Below are positions 8,158-16,546 of a stretch of 33,864 nucleotides of DNA, in pieces. Within the stretch, counting starts at the first letter, position 1; every line of letters starts with the position of its first letter. The stretch covers positions 1-33,864 of IMG/VR virus record IMGVR_UViG_3300036770_000349. One strand, written 5' to 3'. The position numbers were made by a program, and so were the translations under genes. This stretch comes from a virus. The notes under the pieces were generated by a model, which was not told the DNA's origin, did no database searches, and saw only the letters and a list, made by a program, of their open reading frames with translations.

Positions 8158-8376
8158 TTACGCGATCAAACCGACGGACTGAAGCCGCGAGATGATCGAG
8201 TTGACGGCCACGGCAATATCCGTGGCAGTCGGGGTGGTTGCAAGCGTGGTTACCGCCGCACCCTGCACGACAGGCGTGTTGCCGTAAAAACCAATCGTCC
8301 CGCCGGAGGCGCCAAGGACGGCTCCGTCAAGTTGCTGGTCTTCGTAGGCTACGCCAATAGGCTTGGTGTTAGGCAT
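8158..8376 (-). CDS. Small head/decoration-type protein, paralogue B
   Basis: 72 residues, ATG at 8376, four bases after the coat gene. The N-terminus (MPNTKPIGVAYEDQQLDGAV) is unique, while the C-terminal 44 residues match paralogue A at 41 positions. Two variable N-terminal modules on one conserved C-terminal module suggest that the conserved part trimerises or binds the capsid and the N-terminus gives specificity. That reading is inference. Confidence 0.75.
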   Translation of the reverse strand: MPNTKPIGVAYEDQQLDGAVLGASGGTIGFYGNTPVVQGAAVTTLATTPTATDIAVAVNSIISRLQSVGLIA

Positions 8377-8380
8377 GGCA

Positions 8381-9583
8381 TTAACCCCACATGCGAACGG
8401 CCATTTGCGGGCGGATCACCGAGTAACCATACAGAACGTCGATACGGCACGGCATACGGTCGTTGTTGATGTCGTACTGACGGACAACGCGCATGGAGAT
8501 ACCGTTGTGGACCTGACGCGAAGCCATGTCAACGCCCTGCGGGAGCAGGAGGTCAGCCGTGGCAAACGCGATGGCGTCACGGTGGTACACGAGGTTCTGC
8601 GGGTTCTGGCCGGTGGCCGAGCCGAGCATCGTGACAACCTTGCCGCTGCCCGGAAGAGCATTGACGGTCGCCAGAGCCACGTTAGCCGAGTACAGAGCCG
8701 GAGCAAACTTCAGCGTGCCGGTTGAGGAGGCCGTGAGGGCTTCCGTCACCGTGAACTGCTGGAGCGAACCAGTGGACTCGCGGGTCTGCGGGTTGACCGC
8801 ATACACGCCTTCGATGGTGAACACGTCGCCCACGTTCCAAGTCTTGCTTGAACCAGTGAACGAAATGCCGACCTGCGAAGTGCCTTCAACGGTCACAGCA
8901 GCCGACGTAGTGATGGTCGTGCCCCAATCGCCGTTGGTGTGGACCTTGATCGACTGCGACATGGCAAGTTCGTCGTAACCGAGGATGCCTTCGCCCATCA
9001 AGCCGCTCTTGAACTGCTTGCTGATCGTCGACACCGGGTTGAACAAGCCCTTCATGCCCTCGACGAGCGCGGCGTTAGCGGCCGGGTTCACGGTGGCGTA
9101 GCGGGGCGACATGCCAGCAGCGGCTTCGTTCAACTTCTGCTGCGCCTGCAACAGAACGAGCGAGGTGCCCGGAGTTGTGCCCGGAGTACCAACCGACTGA
9201 TAGATGCTCTTGTACGAGTTAGCAACGTCAGCGTCGATGCTGGAGGCCAACTGGCTGATACGCGGCTTCAGCACGCGCTCGGCAAAGTCGTCCAACTGCA
9301 TCGTCATTTCGGCGGTTGTGAAGTTGACGCCGATGTGCTTCTGCGAAGCAACCGTCAAGGTCGTGAACTGCTCGTTGTCGTCCTGAACTTGCAGGGCGGC
9401 ACCGTCGGTCACAAGAGCGCGATCCGGCAGACGGATACGCAGCGTGGTGCCGATCTTGGCGCCTTCCACGGCATACGAATCGTCGTACTGACGGTTCACG
9501 TTGCGGGTGATCACAAGGTTGTTTTCTAAAATCTCTAAAGATTTTCTTGTGATCATGTCAATAGTAAGAAGTGAATTACCCAC
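8381..9583 (-). CDS. Major capsid protein (P22 gp5-like coat)
   Basis: 400 residues from a GTG at 9583 with GAGGA eight bases upstream. The sequence fits the P22 coat family (PF11651): MGNSLLTIDMITRKSLEILE, then RQYDDSYAVEGAKIGTTLRI, HIGVNFTTAEMTMQLDDFAE and RVLKPRISQLASSIDADVAN. An inserted beta domain lies about residues 225-310, corresponding to the P22 I-domain region. The C-terminus (IDVLYGYSVIRPQMAVRM) is typical. It follows the scaffold gene, as in P22. Length is close to P22 gp5 (430). Confidence 0.92.
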   Translation of the reverse strand: MGNSLLTIDMITRKSLEILENNLVITRNVNRQYDDSYAVEGAKIGTTLRIRLPDRALVTDGAALQVQDDNEQFTTLTVASQKHIGVNFTTAEMTMQLDDFAERVLKPRISQLASSIDADVANSYKSIYQSVGTPGTTPGTSLVLLQAQQKLNEAAAGMSPRYATVNPAANAALVEGMKGLFNPVSTISKQFKSGLMGEGILGYDELAMSQSIKVHTNGDWGTTITTSAAVTVEGTSQVGISFTGSSKTWNVGDVFTIEGVYAVNPQTRESTGSLQQFTVTEALTASSTGTLKFAPALYSANVALATVNALPGSGKVVTMLGSATGQNPQNLVYHRDAIAFATADLLLPQGVDMASRQVHNGISMRVVRQYDINNDRMPCRIDVLYGYSVIRPQMAVRMWG

Positions 9584-9604
9584 TTTTATGTCCTCAAAAA
9601 GAAG

Positions 9605-10378
9605 TTAGCGGTTACGCGCTTCCCACTGCTTAATCTGTCGCTGACGCTCGCGCTCAATCCACTCTGACGTACTCATAGCCGAAATTGACCGTGGGTCTGT
9701 CGTGTCGTAGACCGAAGCGCCAGAGCCTTTTGATGTGACAGGCTTAATTGGCGGGGGCGCACTGGTTGTCTTTTTGACCGGAGCAGGATCGTTAGCCAAC
9801 TTGGCTTCAATCTTGCCGATCTCTTTTGCTTGCAAGAATTGCGGTAAGCGGGAGATACGTTCAGCCTCGCGAACGTTAGTGCCCAAGTAATACGCAATAT
9901 CTGGGCCTAAATCCGAAGCCTGAATCGTCTGAGCCATCACGGTCGTAATTGGAAGAGCGTTGTTGTACGCGACTTGTTCAAAGTCATCGTACTTATCACG
10001 CGCTGCCTCTTCACGCTCGTGGTAAGCCTCAAGGAGAGCCATTTGCTCACGCTCTGCTTCGCGTCGGGCGAGAAGTTCAGCGGCTTTGCGTTCGGCTAAA
10101 GCCTCGGCATAAGCATCTGGGTCTTCGTCTCGACTTGGCAAAGGTGCTGCGTCAGTCGGTGAGGACTGCGCTCTAAGCGCCTGCTCTCTTTCCCACTTGC
10201 GACGTTCTCTCGCAAGTCTTTTGCCGACCATCGCGTCTAACTCGTCTTGAGTAAACGTCTTGGCTGGCTTTTCTTCCGGCTGTGCTGCCTCTTGGGCAAT
10301 AACTTCGGGTTCCGGGGCTGCCGTAGCCGCCGGTTCCGGCGCGGGAGTTTGTTCCGCTATAACTTCAGTATCAGACAT
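9605..10378 (-). CDS. Capsid scaffolding protein
   Basis: 257 residues, highly charged and helical. It starts with an Ala/Pro/Glu-rich disordered region (about 1-40), then KTFTQDELDAMVGKRLARER, a recurrent start of the coiled-coil part of phage scaffolds, followed by a long Arg/Glu/Ala helix (about 80-135). The C-terminus is basic (EWIERERQRQIKQWEARNR), as expected for a coat-binding helix-turn-helix. Directly upstream of the coat gene. It should direct procapsid assembly and then leave the head. Confidence 0.88.
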   Translation of the reverse strand: MSDTEVIAEQTPAPEPAATAAPEPEVIAQEAAQPEEKPAKTFTQDELDAMVGKRLARERRKWEREQALRAQSSPTDAAPLPSRDEDPDAYAEALAERKAAELLARREAEREQMALLEAYHEREEAARDKYDDFEQVAYNNALPITTVMAQTIQASDLGPDIAYYLGTNVREAERISRLPQFLQAKEIGKIEAKLANDPAPVKKTTSAPPPIKPVTSKGSGASVYDTTDPRSISAMSTSEWIERERQRQIKQWEARNR

Positions 10379-10427
10379 TGTTGATCCTTACGAATCCCTG
10401 ATGTGCCGCACCAGTACGGATAAAAGT

Positions 10428-10658
10428 TTATTGTGCAGTCGTTGACGTTTCAACTGACGCTGCAAGGCTATCCTTGAGCATCTTTAGGAAAGCGTCTCGC
10501 CCAACCTGTAACTGGTCGTAACTAAAACGTGCGCCGTCCAGTTTGCGATTGAGATCGAGTAAGTGACTCAAGATAACCTTTTGCTCATCGCTAAAGGTTT
10601 CCGGATCGTACTCAACGCCATCAATCGAGACTTTAGGCTTATTCGTGTCTTTCGCCAT
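10428..10658 (-). CDS. Small phage protein, DUF6447-like
   Basis: 76 residues. VSIDGVEYDPETFSDEQKVI followed by two amphipathic helices (LLDLNRKLDGARFSYDQLQV, GRDAFLKMLKDSLAAS) matches the pattern of the DUF6447 family, recalled from memory. No membrane segment or Cys. It sits between the scaffold gene and the fibre-adjacent gene with short gaps on both sides. Function unknown. Confidence 0.65.
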   Translation of the reverse strand: MAKDTNKPKVSIDGVEYDPETFSDEQKVILSHLLDLNRKLDGARFSYDQLQVGRDAFLKMLKDSLAASVETSTTAQ

Positions 10659-10708
10659 TTTTCTCTCCTTAACATTCGCTGAAGGGGCAGCGAATTAACC
10701 CATCAATT

Positions 10709-11032
10709 TTAGGCCGCCCACGGTAGCGGGACGACCTTCGGCTGCTCAACCTTTTGGTTGTCAATCTGCTGCTGCGCCATACCCTCAAAGCGAGCCACGC
10801 CGTCAGCGCCGAGCGCCTCTTTCGTCCACGCAATCACTTGCGCTTCGGTCACGCTGTCAAGGCTGGCAAAGTTAGCGGCGTCCGGCGGGAGCAACTTGGT
10901 ATCGCTTTGCACAAAGCCTTTCAATCCATCCTCATCTGCGTCAATGTCAAAGCATACGGTGACGACAACGCCTTGCAGAGCGCCTTCGTTCATTGCCTCA
11001 ATTTGACGGATTTTCCATACAAAAGTAGCCAT
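10709..11032 (-). CDS. Fibre-adjacent hypothetical protein
   Basis: 107 residues, abutting the stop of the long S74 fibre gene. MATFVWKIRQIEAMNEG followed by VVVTVCFDIDADEDG suggests a beta sheet, then a helix (EAQVIAWTKEALGADGVARF) and a Pro-rich end (VVPLPWAA). Proteins of this layout are common next to phage fibre genes. A role in fibre assembly is possible but unsupported. The C-terminus is Gln-rich. Confidence 0.65.
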   Translation of the reverse strand: MATFVWKIRQIEAMNEGALQGVVVTVCFDIDADEDGLKGFVQSDTKLLPPDAANFASLDSVTEAQVIAWTKEALGADGVARFEGMAQQQIDNQKVEQPKVVPLPWAA

Positions 11033-13480
11033 TTATTTAGCCTCCAGTTCAGCGACACGCGCTGTCAGTTCTTGCACAGCCTTCACAAGCAAAGCCACCA
11101 TGTTTCCGTAATGCAGGGCATCCGGTCGGCCTTCGCTGTCGTAAGCCACAAACTCGGTCAACCCAGCGTCATGCACTTCCTCGGCAATCAAGCCGCCAAA
11201 TACGGTATCACCACCGTCATTACCCTTGTAAGTGACGCTGCGAAGTTTCAGTACGTCGGCAAGGCCGTGCGTAGCGTTTGTAATATCCGACTTGTAACGA
11301 AGCGACGAGGTTGAGCGGTATAAAAACCCGCTTGAGTCAACAAATACGTTTGCCGCTGACGCGGTGGTTAAGTTGTATGGTGAATTTGCTGCCGTTCCCG
11401 TAGACAACTTTCCGTCGTTTTGAACATAAAGCAACGGAGTCGCCGCACTATTTTCGCCATATATTGTGTAATCGCTAGATGCGGTACTTGCCCCTTTTAC
11501 GCGAAGCCGAACATTTGTTAATCCAGTATCTGCAATACCAACATTCCCAGCAAAGTAGTTATCCGCCGACCCCGCTGCATAGAAGTTCCAACGGTTAGAG
11601 CCAGAGGCGATGCTACTGTAAAAGCCGTAGTTGTTGGTGGCTCCGGTGAGACTGGGTTGAGCAATAAACCCGTGTTGATCTGTAACCGTTGATCCTGATC
11701 CAATAGTTGCGCCGTTTGCATTAAAATGAAGGATGCTGGCTACCGTAAATGATGCGGCTTGGGTGGATGCTGACGATACAAAACCAACTGCCGATGTAGT
11801 CGTTGTTGATGGAATCGTTTGGTTTATCCTTATGCCCCTAGATAGCCCTCCAGAAGAAGGTGCAGTTCCTAACACTTCAAAACGAGATGCTGCATCCGCC
11901 GTCCCGCCGACCCCGACGCGACCCTCCGAGTCGATGCGCATCCGCTCGTTAAACGTGCCGCCAGAACCACCAGCCGTTCCAAACACTATCGGCGATGCTG
12001 CCCAAGAGTTCCAAATTATTGCGGCGTTATCAACAAGGCTAGATGAAGCGCCTGTTTGCAATAAGTTAAAAGCATCGCCCCATGAGCGAATTTCAACACC
12101 GGCGCTTGAGCCTGTTGCTGAAGAATTAACAACGGTTAATCTTGTTGCGGGGGATCGTTGGGAGACGCCGCCAATACCTGTGTTGCCCGCGAAGTAATTG
12201 TCAGCCGTACCCGCCATATATACGTTATAGCGGTTGGAACCAGACGCTATGTCTCCATAGAAACCGTAGTTGTTGGTGGCTCCGGTAAGGTTAGAGCCAG
12301 CAATAAAACCAAATTGATTGGTAACTGTTGAGCCAGCGCCAATCGTTGCTTGCGAAGCACTGAAATGACGCAACTCACCTAAAGTGAAACTTGCCGCCTC
12401 TGTGTTTAAGCCAGTAGAGAATCCATACCCGCCACTTGTTGAGCCGCTTGGAATGGTTCCCGTAACACCAACACCAAACGATACCGTGCCGCTGGTTGGT
12501 AATGTGCCGAGGATGTTTAGTTTAGTTGCAGCCCCCGCCGCCCCGCCGACCCCGACGTTGCCGTCCGGGCTAATCGCCATTCGAGTATTGCCGGGCGATC
12601 CAGCAACACTTGTCGTGCGAAATTCCAACGGCAACGGAGTCGCAGACCCTTCCGAGTTAGCACTTACAGATACAGCCGTGCTATCCGCACGCAAACTTGC
12701 CGTAACGGAATTTGTCGGCGTCGAACTGTTGGACAAACTAAACGATGCAATCTGCGAAGTTCCGTTCGGAATTGCAGTAACTCGAGTTTCTCCATTAGTC
12801 GTTTTGTTTTGGAATATAAGACGAGTTGCCCAATCGCCGCCAAAGTCGGCTAAAACTCGCTGCGCAGTACCAGAAAAAATTAAATTGCCAGAAGCAATAT
12901 CCAGTTTTTCGGTTGGCGTTGTTGTGCCAATTCCCCATCTTTGTGAAGCATCAATTGCGCCAGCATAAGTGCCGCCGTTGGTTTCAAAGACAATTACTCC
13001 TCCAGCGTTATAATTAGCCAGAGTTAAACGGCTTTCCCCCACGCTGTAATACAATGCGCCAGAACCAGCGGTCATGTCAGTTAGGTAAATTGCTGACCCT
13101 TTAACGGTTCCTGCAACGTCTAACTTAAATGCTGGCGTACTGGTTCCTAAACCAACGCGATCAGTAGACGCATCAACAAACACCAAGTTGACATCAGCGT
13201 CGCCTTTTACCTGAAAATCAATGTTGCCAGCATCGTTATTGACGATGACCGACGCGGCACCCACGCGGAACGACTCAACACCATTCGCCGACACTCCAAG
13301 CGTGTCTGCATCAGGAAAGTAAATGCCGGTATTGGTGTCACCCACATTGGTAATACCAGGAGCGGCAGCGGTGCCGTCTTGAAACTCGGCTACACGGCAA
13401 AAGTGGTAGGTATCACCCACCGCCGGAGCGCGAAGTTGCGGAGTTGCGGTATCAAGTGCAATTACGTCAAGAGATGCCAC
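11033..13480 (-). CDS. Long tail fibre/spike with C-terminal S74 chaperone domain
   Basis: 815 residues from a GTG at 13480. The body is Ser/Thr/Gly/Ala/Asn-rich beta sequence with repeated (M/L)xI(x)nGxVGVGG-type elements. Two copies of a roughly 115-residue module are centred on residues 380 and 590. The C-terminal 91 residues form a Peptidase_S74 intramolecular chaperone (SSLRYKSDI, GGLIAEEVHDAGL, then a coiled coil ALLVKAVQELTARVAELEAK). The Ser-Lys pair for autocleavage is S725 and K730, so the chaperone is probably cut off after trimerisation. The gene lies between the portal and scaffold genes, not with the other fibre genes. Confidence 0.88.
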   Translation of the reverse strand: MASLDVIALDTATPQLRAPAVGDTYHFCRVAEFQDGTAAAPGITNVGDTNTGIYFPDADTLGVSANGVESFRVGAASVIVNNDAGNIDFQVKGDADVNLVFVDASTDRVGLGTSTPAFKLDVAGTVKGSAIYLTDMTAGSGALYYSVGESRLTLANYNAGGVIVFETNGGTYAGAIDASQRWGIGTTTPTEKLDIASGNLIFSGTAQRVLADFGGDWATRLIFQNKTTNGETRVTAIPNGTSQIASFSLSNSSTPTNSVTASLRADSTAVSVSANSEGSATPLPLEFRTTSVAGSPGNTRMAISPDGNVGVGGAAGAATKLNILGTLPTSGTVSFGVGVTGTIPSGSTSGGYGFSTGLNTEAASFTLGELRHFSASQATIGAGSTVTNQFGFIAGSNLTGATNNYGFYGDIASGSNRYNVYMAGTADNYFAGNTGIGGVSQRSPATRLTVVNSSATGSSAGVEIRSWGDAFNLLQTGASSSLVDNAAIIWNSWAASPIVFGTAGGSGGTFNERMRIDSEGRVGVGGTADAASRFEVLGTAPSSGGLSRGIRINQTIPSTTTTSAVGFVSSASTQAASFTVASILHFNANGATIGSGSTVTDQHGFIAQPSLTGATNNYGFYSSIASGSNRWNFYAAGSADNYFAGNVGIADTGLTNVRLRVKGASTASSDYTIYGENSAATPLLYVQNDGKLSTGTAANSPYNLTTASAANVFVDSSGFLYRSTSSLRYKSDITNATHGLADVLKLRSVTYKGNDGGDTVFGGLIAEEVHDAGLTEFVAYDSEGRPDALHYGNMVALLVKAVQELTARVAELEAK
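11530..12520 (-). repeat. Duplicated module inside the S74 fibre gene
   Basis: Two copies of a module of about 115 codons lie at roughly 12170-12520 and 11530-11885. Shared blocks include GATNNYGFY, IASGSNR, ADNYFAGN and AASFT, in the same order and spacing. A 23-base identical stretch occurs in both (near 11625 and 12256). Outside such blocks the copies differ, including the flanking target-exposed residues, so the duplication is not recent. Confidence 0.75.
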
Positions 13481-13491
13481 AGTGTAATCCT

Positions 13492-13719
13492 CTAAATCGG
13501 TTCGTAACTGTTGCCGTTACAGGCAATAACAGGTTGGACGACAAAATAACTTGTGCCGCCACAATCTACAATGTTGCGATCACACGGATAAACGCTTCCA
13601 TCACAGGATAAAACTTTATATTTCCATCCCTCAGGAGACTGAAAGCCTCGCGCTCCTAAAGACGGGACGTTGCCAAGTCCAAGCGGCAACCCGTTACGTA
13701 ATGCAACGCCCCAACTCAT
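13492..13719 (-). CDS. Small Cys-containing structural protein
   Basis: 75 residues, overlapping the preceding stop as ATGA. It begins MSWGVALRNGLPLGLGNVPS and carries four Cys (LSCDGS, YPCDRN, VDCGG, IACNG) in the second half. The spacing resembles two small hairpins rather than a zinc finger. It stands between a beta-rich head protein and the long fibre gene. Similar small proteins occur near fibre genes in related phages; function unknown. Confidence 0.65.
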   Translation of the reverse strand: MSWGVALRNGLPLGLGNVPSLGARGFQSPEGWKYKVLSCDGSVYPCDRNIVDCGGTSYFVVQPVIACNGNSYEPI

Positions 13720-14018
13720 CGAATGTTAATCGGTTTGGCGTACACAATGCCGTTTGTAAACACTTGCAAAGCACTGACGCGCCAAGGAGCGCCCGTACCC
13801 TGCGGCACAATAAACGGAATCGGGGTGTTGCCGGGAATCGGCGTGCTGTCGGTCGTTGCCGTTGCGCCTTCGCCAATGGCGATATAAGCGTCAGTGGTGG
13901 ACCATACGACAACGCCTTGCGGGCCTGACTGCCATTCGCCAGTTGAACCAGCGGTGCCGTTGTACGTAATGGATTTGGCCGGAAAAACGGCGTCAGAAAG
14001 AGGGTTAAGAAGTTCCAT
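13716..14018 (-). CDS. Small beta-rich head protein
   Basis: 100 residues of predicted beta strands with no Cys: AVFPAKSITYNGTAGSTGEW, VVVWSTTDAYIAIGEGAT, IPFIVPQGTGAPWRVSALQV. I recognise the pattern from podovirus genomes next to the portal gene but know no function. Overlaps the downstream gene by ATGA. A capsid decoration or portal-neck role is a guess from its position. Confidence 0.65.
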   Translation of the reverse strand: MELLNPLSDAVFPAKSITYNGTAGSTGEWQSGPQGVVVWSTTDAYIAIGEGATATTDSTPIPGNTPIPFIVPQGTGAPWRVSALQVFTNGIVYAKPINIR

Positions 14019-14027
14019 GTGATTACC

Positions 14028-14390
14028 TCAAGCAAGAAATCGAAGGCGGTACAGAGTAGATAAATACAGCGCCACGATCTCATCAATAATGTTTTGGATT
14101 GCCGTTTCTTCCTTTTCACAGAATTTGTAGCGGTTTTCTTCAATTTCCGCCAACTGATCCTGCAAGAACTCAACGACGTTACTGGTTTTTTTAGCCGATT
14201 GCAGCGATACAGGGCCAATCAGGCCATGACGGCCCTGATAAGCCTCTGCAAAGTCGTCTGCCAACCCTACGATGCTTTCGTAGAACTTGCCCAAGGCTTT
14301 GTGCTTGGCATACGAACGGGTGTTGAGATGCACGGAATGGGTCACATCCCGCGCTAGGAACAACATACCTACAAAATCAGCCGGTTTCAT
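14028..14390 (-). CDS. Helical phage protein, DUF5856/Dps-like
   Basis: 120 residues, all helical. The core HSVHLNTRSYAKHKALGKFY, followed by ESIVGLADDFAEAYQGR, has the spaced His/Asp/Glu pattern of Dps/ferritin-like proteins (H..H.......H....FY......D..AE). It matches DUF5856 as I remember it. At this length only about two of the four helices of Dps are covered well. It overlaps the portal stop as ATGA. Whether it binds metal or is a repurposed structural protein cannot be told here. Confidence 0.7.
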   Translation of the reverse strand: MKPADFVGMLFLARDVTHSVHLNTRSYAKHKALGKFYESIVGLADDFAEAYQGRHGLIGPVSLQSAKKTSNVVEFLQDQLAEIEENRYKFCEKEETAIQNIIDEIVALYLSTLYRLRFLA

Positions 14391-16546
14391 GCCATACCCT
14401 CGCCCATCGTCGGCGGCTCACGCGGCACCTCCGAGGGCATTAAATCACCTGTTGACATCATACCTGAAATTGTGCCCATTACGATGTCTTGTATCTGCTC
14501 TTCGTTTAAGCCGGACTGTACAGCAGCAATACGCTTGGTTTCGGCGTCATACGCCTTAATCTGCGCTTCCTGCTCTTTAATCCGCAGTTCCGTGGCTTCC
14601 ATTGAGCGCGAAACGCCTTGAAGCATCTGAAACATCTGATCCATTTCCGCGCTCATTGCCTCAATCTGCTGATTAGCAGCCTGTAGCGCCGGGTCTTCGT
14701 TAGGATCGGCCAGAATCTTCGGATCAATGGTCTTAGCCAAACGCTTGGCAATTTCCTGCGCTCCCGGCCAATCCATGTTCTTAACGAACAAGTCACCCGC
14801 CACAGCCCACAGGTTCGGGTTGGCTTGCAGGATTTGCGACATCGCGTCCATGGCTTCCTGACGCTTGGTCATGTAGGACGGCCCGGTTGTAACGGCAACG
14901 TCGTACTTACCCACAGACGGGTTGTAGATTTTTTCAATGACCACGCCAGCCTGATCCACAATCTTGCGGACAGGCTCTTGCTGCATCGGGTCGATACGCA
15001 CCGTTGAGGTTTCCCCGTCGATGCCGATGATGCGAGCAATACGCTGGGTATCGTAAATCTTCGGAATCAAGTCAACGAGTTGGCGAGTGACGTAGCGGAT
15101 AGCGCGGGCAAGGTTATCTACGTAATGATATGACCCCGTATCGCCCTGACGTTCACGCGCCAATATGGCCCGACCCGAACGCTCGTTAGACGTGGCGCCA
15201 AGGCTAGAGTCATAGTAGCCCGTCGTTGACTTAATGTCGTCCGACGCGCCCATCTTAGCCTGAATAAGGCCGGTTTGGGCAAGGGGTGGGGCGGCACGTT
15301 GGGGCAGCGGCAGCATGTTGCCAGCGCCGTCCGTAACGTCAGGATTAACCTCCAAATACGGCCAGTTCTGGGTATTGGCGGTCTTCCACTGATGCTCGTA
15401 CCCCTCAAACTGCCCACCGTAGCCGATAAACGGCGCTTTGGGGGCCAAGGCGAGCATTTCCGCCTCTTGGGATACCCAGTAGTTGTACATGCGCTGCGCG
15501 TCTTTAGCGTTACGCACAAGGCCGCTGATGTAGATACGGCCTTCCACCTCGTATTCGTTGCCGACCACGCGGACAACCGGAATCCACTTACCCGGCCACT
15601 CCTGCTCTTCCAGCACTTCGTAGCCGTTCGTCTTCATCCACTTGATCTTGCGGATGTCTACGTCACGGGTGCGAATCGGTGCGAGGCCCATCGCCTCCAT
15701 TTGCGCCGCTTCAGGCGAGCCAGCGTAAGCGGTAGCACCGCCCGGATAGAGGTTTAACTTCGCCTTTTCATAGTAAGCGTAGAAGTATTCCGCAATCCGT
15801 ACTGAATCGTCGGTAATCCACTGCGCCAGATTCTCGTCACCAATACCACGGCTCTGGATCGACGAGATGGGTTCGGCGTCAGGAAAATGACGCTCAAACT
15901 CCTCACGGGGCATGTCCTCGGTTATGAAACACCATTCTGCATCGGCTCCGCACGGGTCTTGGATGTGCGGGTCCATATATACCGAGAACGAGTTACGAAC
16001 GCGAGCGATACGGATGTCTTGGTCAAACGAATCCGGGTCGCAATACTCGGTCAGGATGCGGATATAACCTTCACCATACGTAACCTGATTCTCACAGGCG
16101 GTGTCGTAAGCAACATCGGCATCCGAGATGTACTCGATGTGCCGGACGATTCCGTCAAACACCTCGGCAACTTCAATGTCCGCCTTGTCATCAACCGGGA
16201 TGACCTTGCCCGAAGGCCGGTTCTGACGCTGGTCGTTTGTGACCTGTCTGACGTGCTGTGGAAGTTTGTTGATGGTCAGGCAGGGACGAGCATTGATCGT
16301 CTGACCTTGCACTGCGCCACGAGTGGCTAAGACTTCTTGAGGCCATTGCCACCTTTGGTCTGGAGAACCGGCAAAAAACCGTAAATCGTCCAATTCGCTT
16401 TCACGAGATTGGCTGTAGGCGCTTATCGCCAACGTCATGCGTTTCCGAGCCTGAGCAAGCAGGTCAGCAACATTGTTCTGGCGGCGACTTTCCGGCGTGT
16501 TTGCCACGCGGCCTGCCCCAGAAATACCAGTTGGGTCTTTAGCCAT
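14387..16546 (-). CDS. Portal protein (P22-like)
   Basis: 719 residues, essentially the length of P22 gp1 (725). Recognisable blocks include RPCLTINKLPQHVRQVTNDQ near residue 85, RQNRPSGKVIPVDD, YGEGYIRILTEYCDPDSFDQ, IRIARVRNSFSVYMDPHI, and STTGYYDSSLGATSNERSGR (clip/wing region). The C-terminal 120 residues form a helical barrel (LQAANQQIEAMSAEMDQMFQ), as in P22. It is the dodecameric DNA gate for packaging and ejection. Confidence 0.92.
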   Translation of the reverse strand: MAKDPTGISGAGRVANTPESRRQNNVADLLAQARKRMTLAISAYSQSRESELDDLRFFAGSPDQRWQWPQEVLATRGAVQGQTINARPCLTINKLPQHVRQVTNDQRQNRPSGKVIPVDDKADIEVAEVFDGIVRHIEYISDADVAYDTACENQVTYGEGYIRILTEYCDPDSFDQDIRIARVRNSFSVYMDPHIQDPCGADAEWCFITEDMPREEFERHFPDAEPISSIQSRGIGDENLAQWITDDSVRIAEYFYAYYEKAKLNLYPGGATAYAGSPEAAQMEAMGLAPIRTRDVDIRKIKWMKTNGYEVLEEQEWPGKWIPVVRVVGNEYEVEGRIYISGLVRNAKDAQRMYNYWVSQEAEMLALAPKAPFIGYGGQFEGYEHQWKTANTQNWPYLEVNPDVTDGAGNMLPLPQRAAPPLAQTGLIQAKMGASDDIKSTTGYYDSSLGATSNERSGRAILARERQGDTGSYHYVDNLARAIRYVTRQLVDLIPKIYDTQRIARIIGIDGETSTVRIDPMQQEPVRKIVDQAGVVIEKIYNPSVGKYDVAVTTGPSYMTKRQEAMDAMSQILQANPNLWAVAGDLFVKNMDWPGAQEIAKRLAKTIDPKILADPNEDPALQAANQQIEAMSAEMDQMFQMLQGVSRSMEATELRIKEQEAQIKAYDAETKRIAAVQSGLNEEQIQDIVMGTISGMMSTGDLMPSEVPREPPTMGEGMA

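Noticed and set aside
8526-9529. Long plus-strand ORFs opposite the coat gene (8526-8978 and 8939-9529).
   Set aside because: They lie antisense to a well-supported coat gene, have no recognisable motif, and follow from its codon bias.
10754-11314. A 186-codon plus-strand ORF across the fibre end and the 10709 gene.
   Set aside because: Antisense to two supported genes, without motif or ribosome site.
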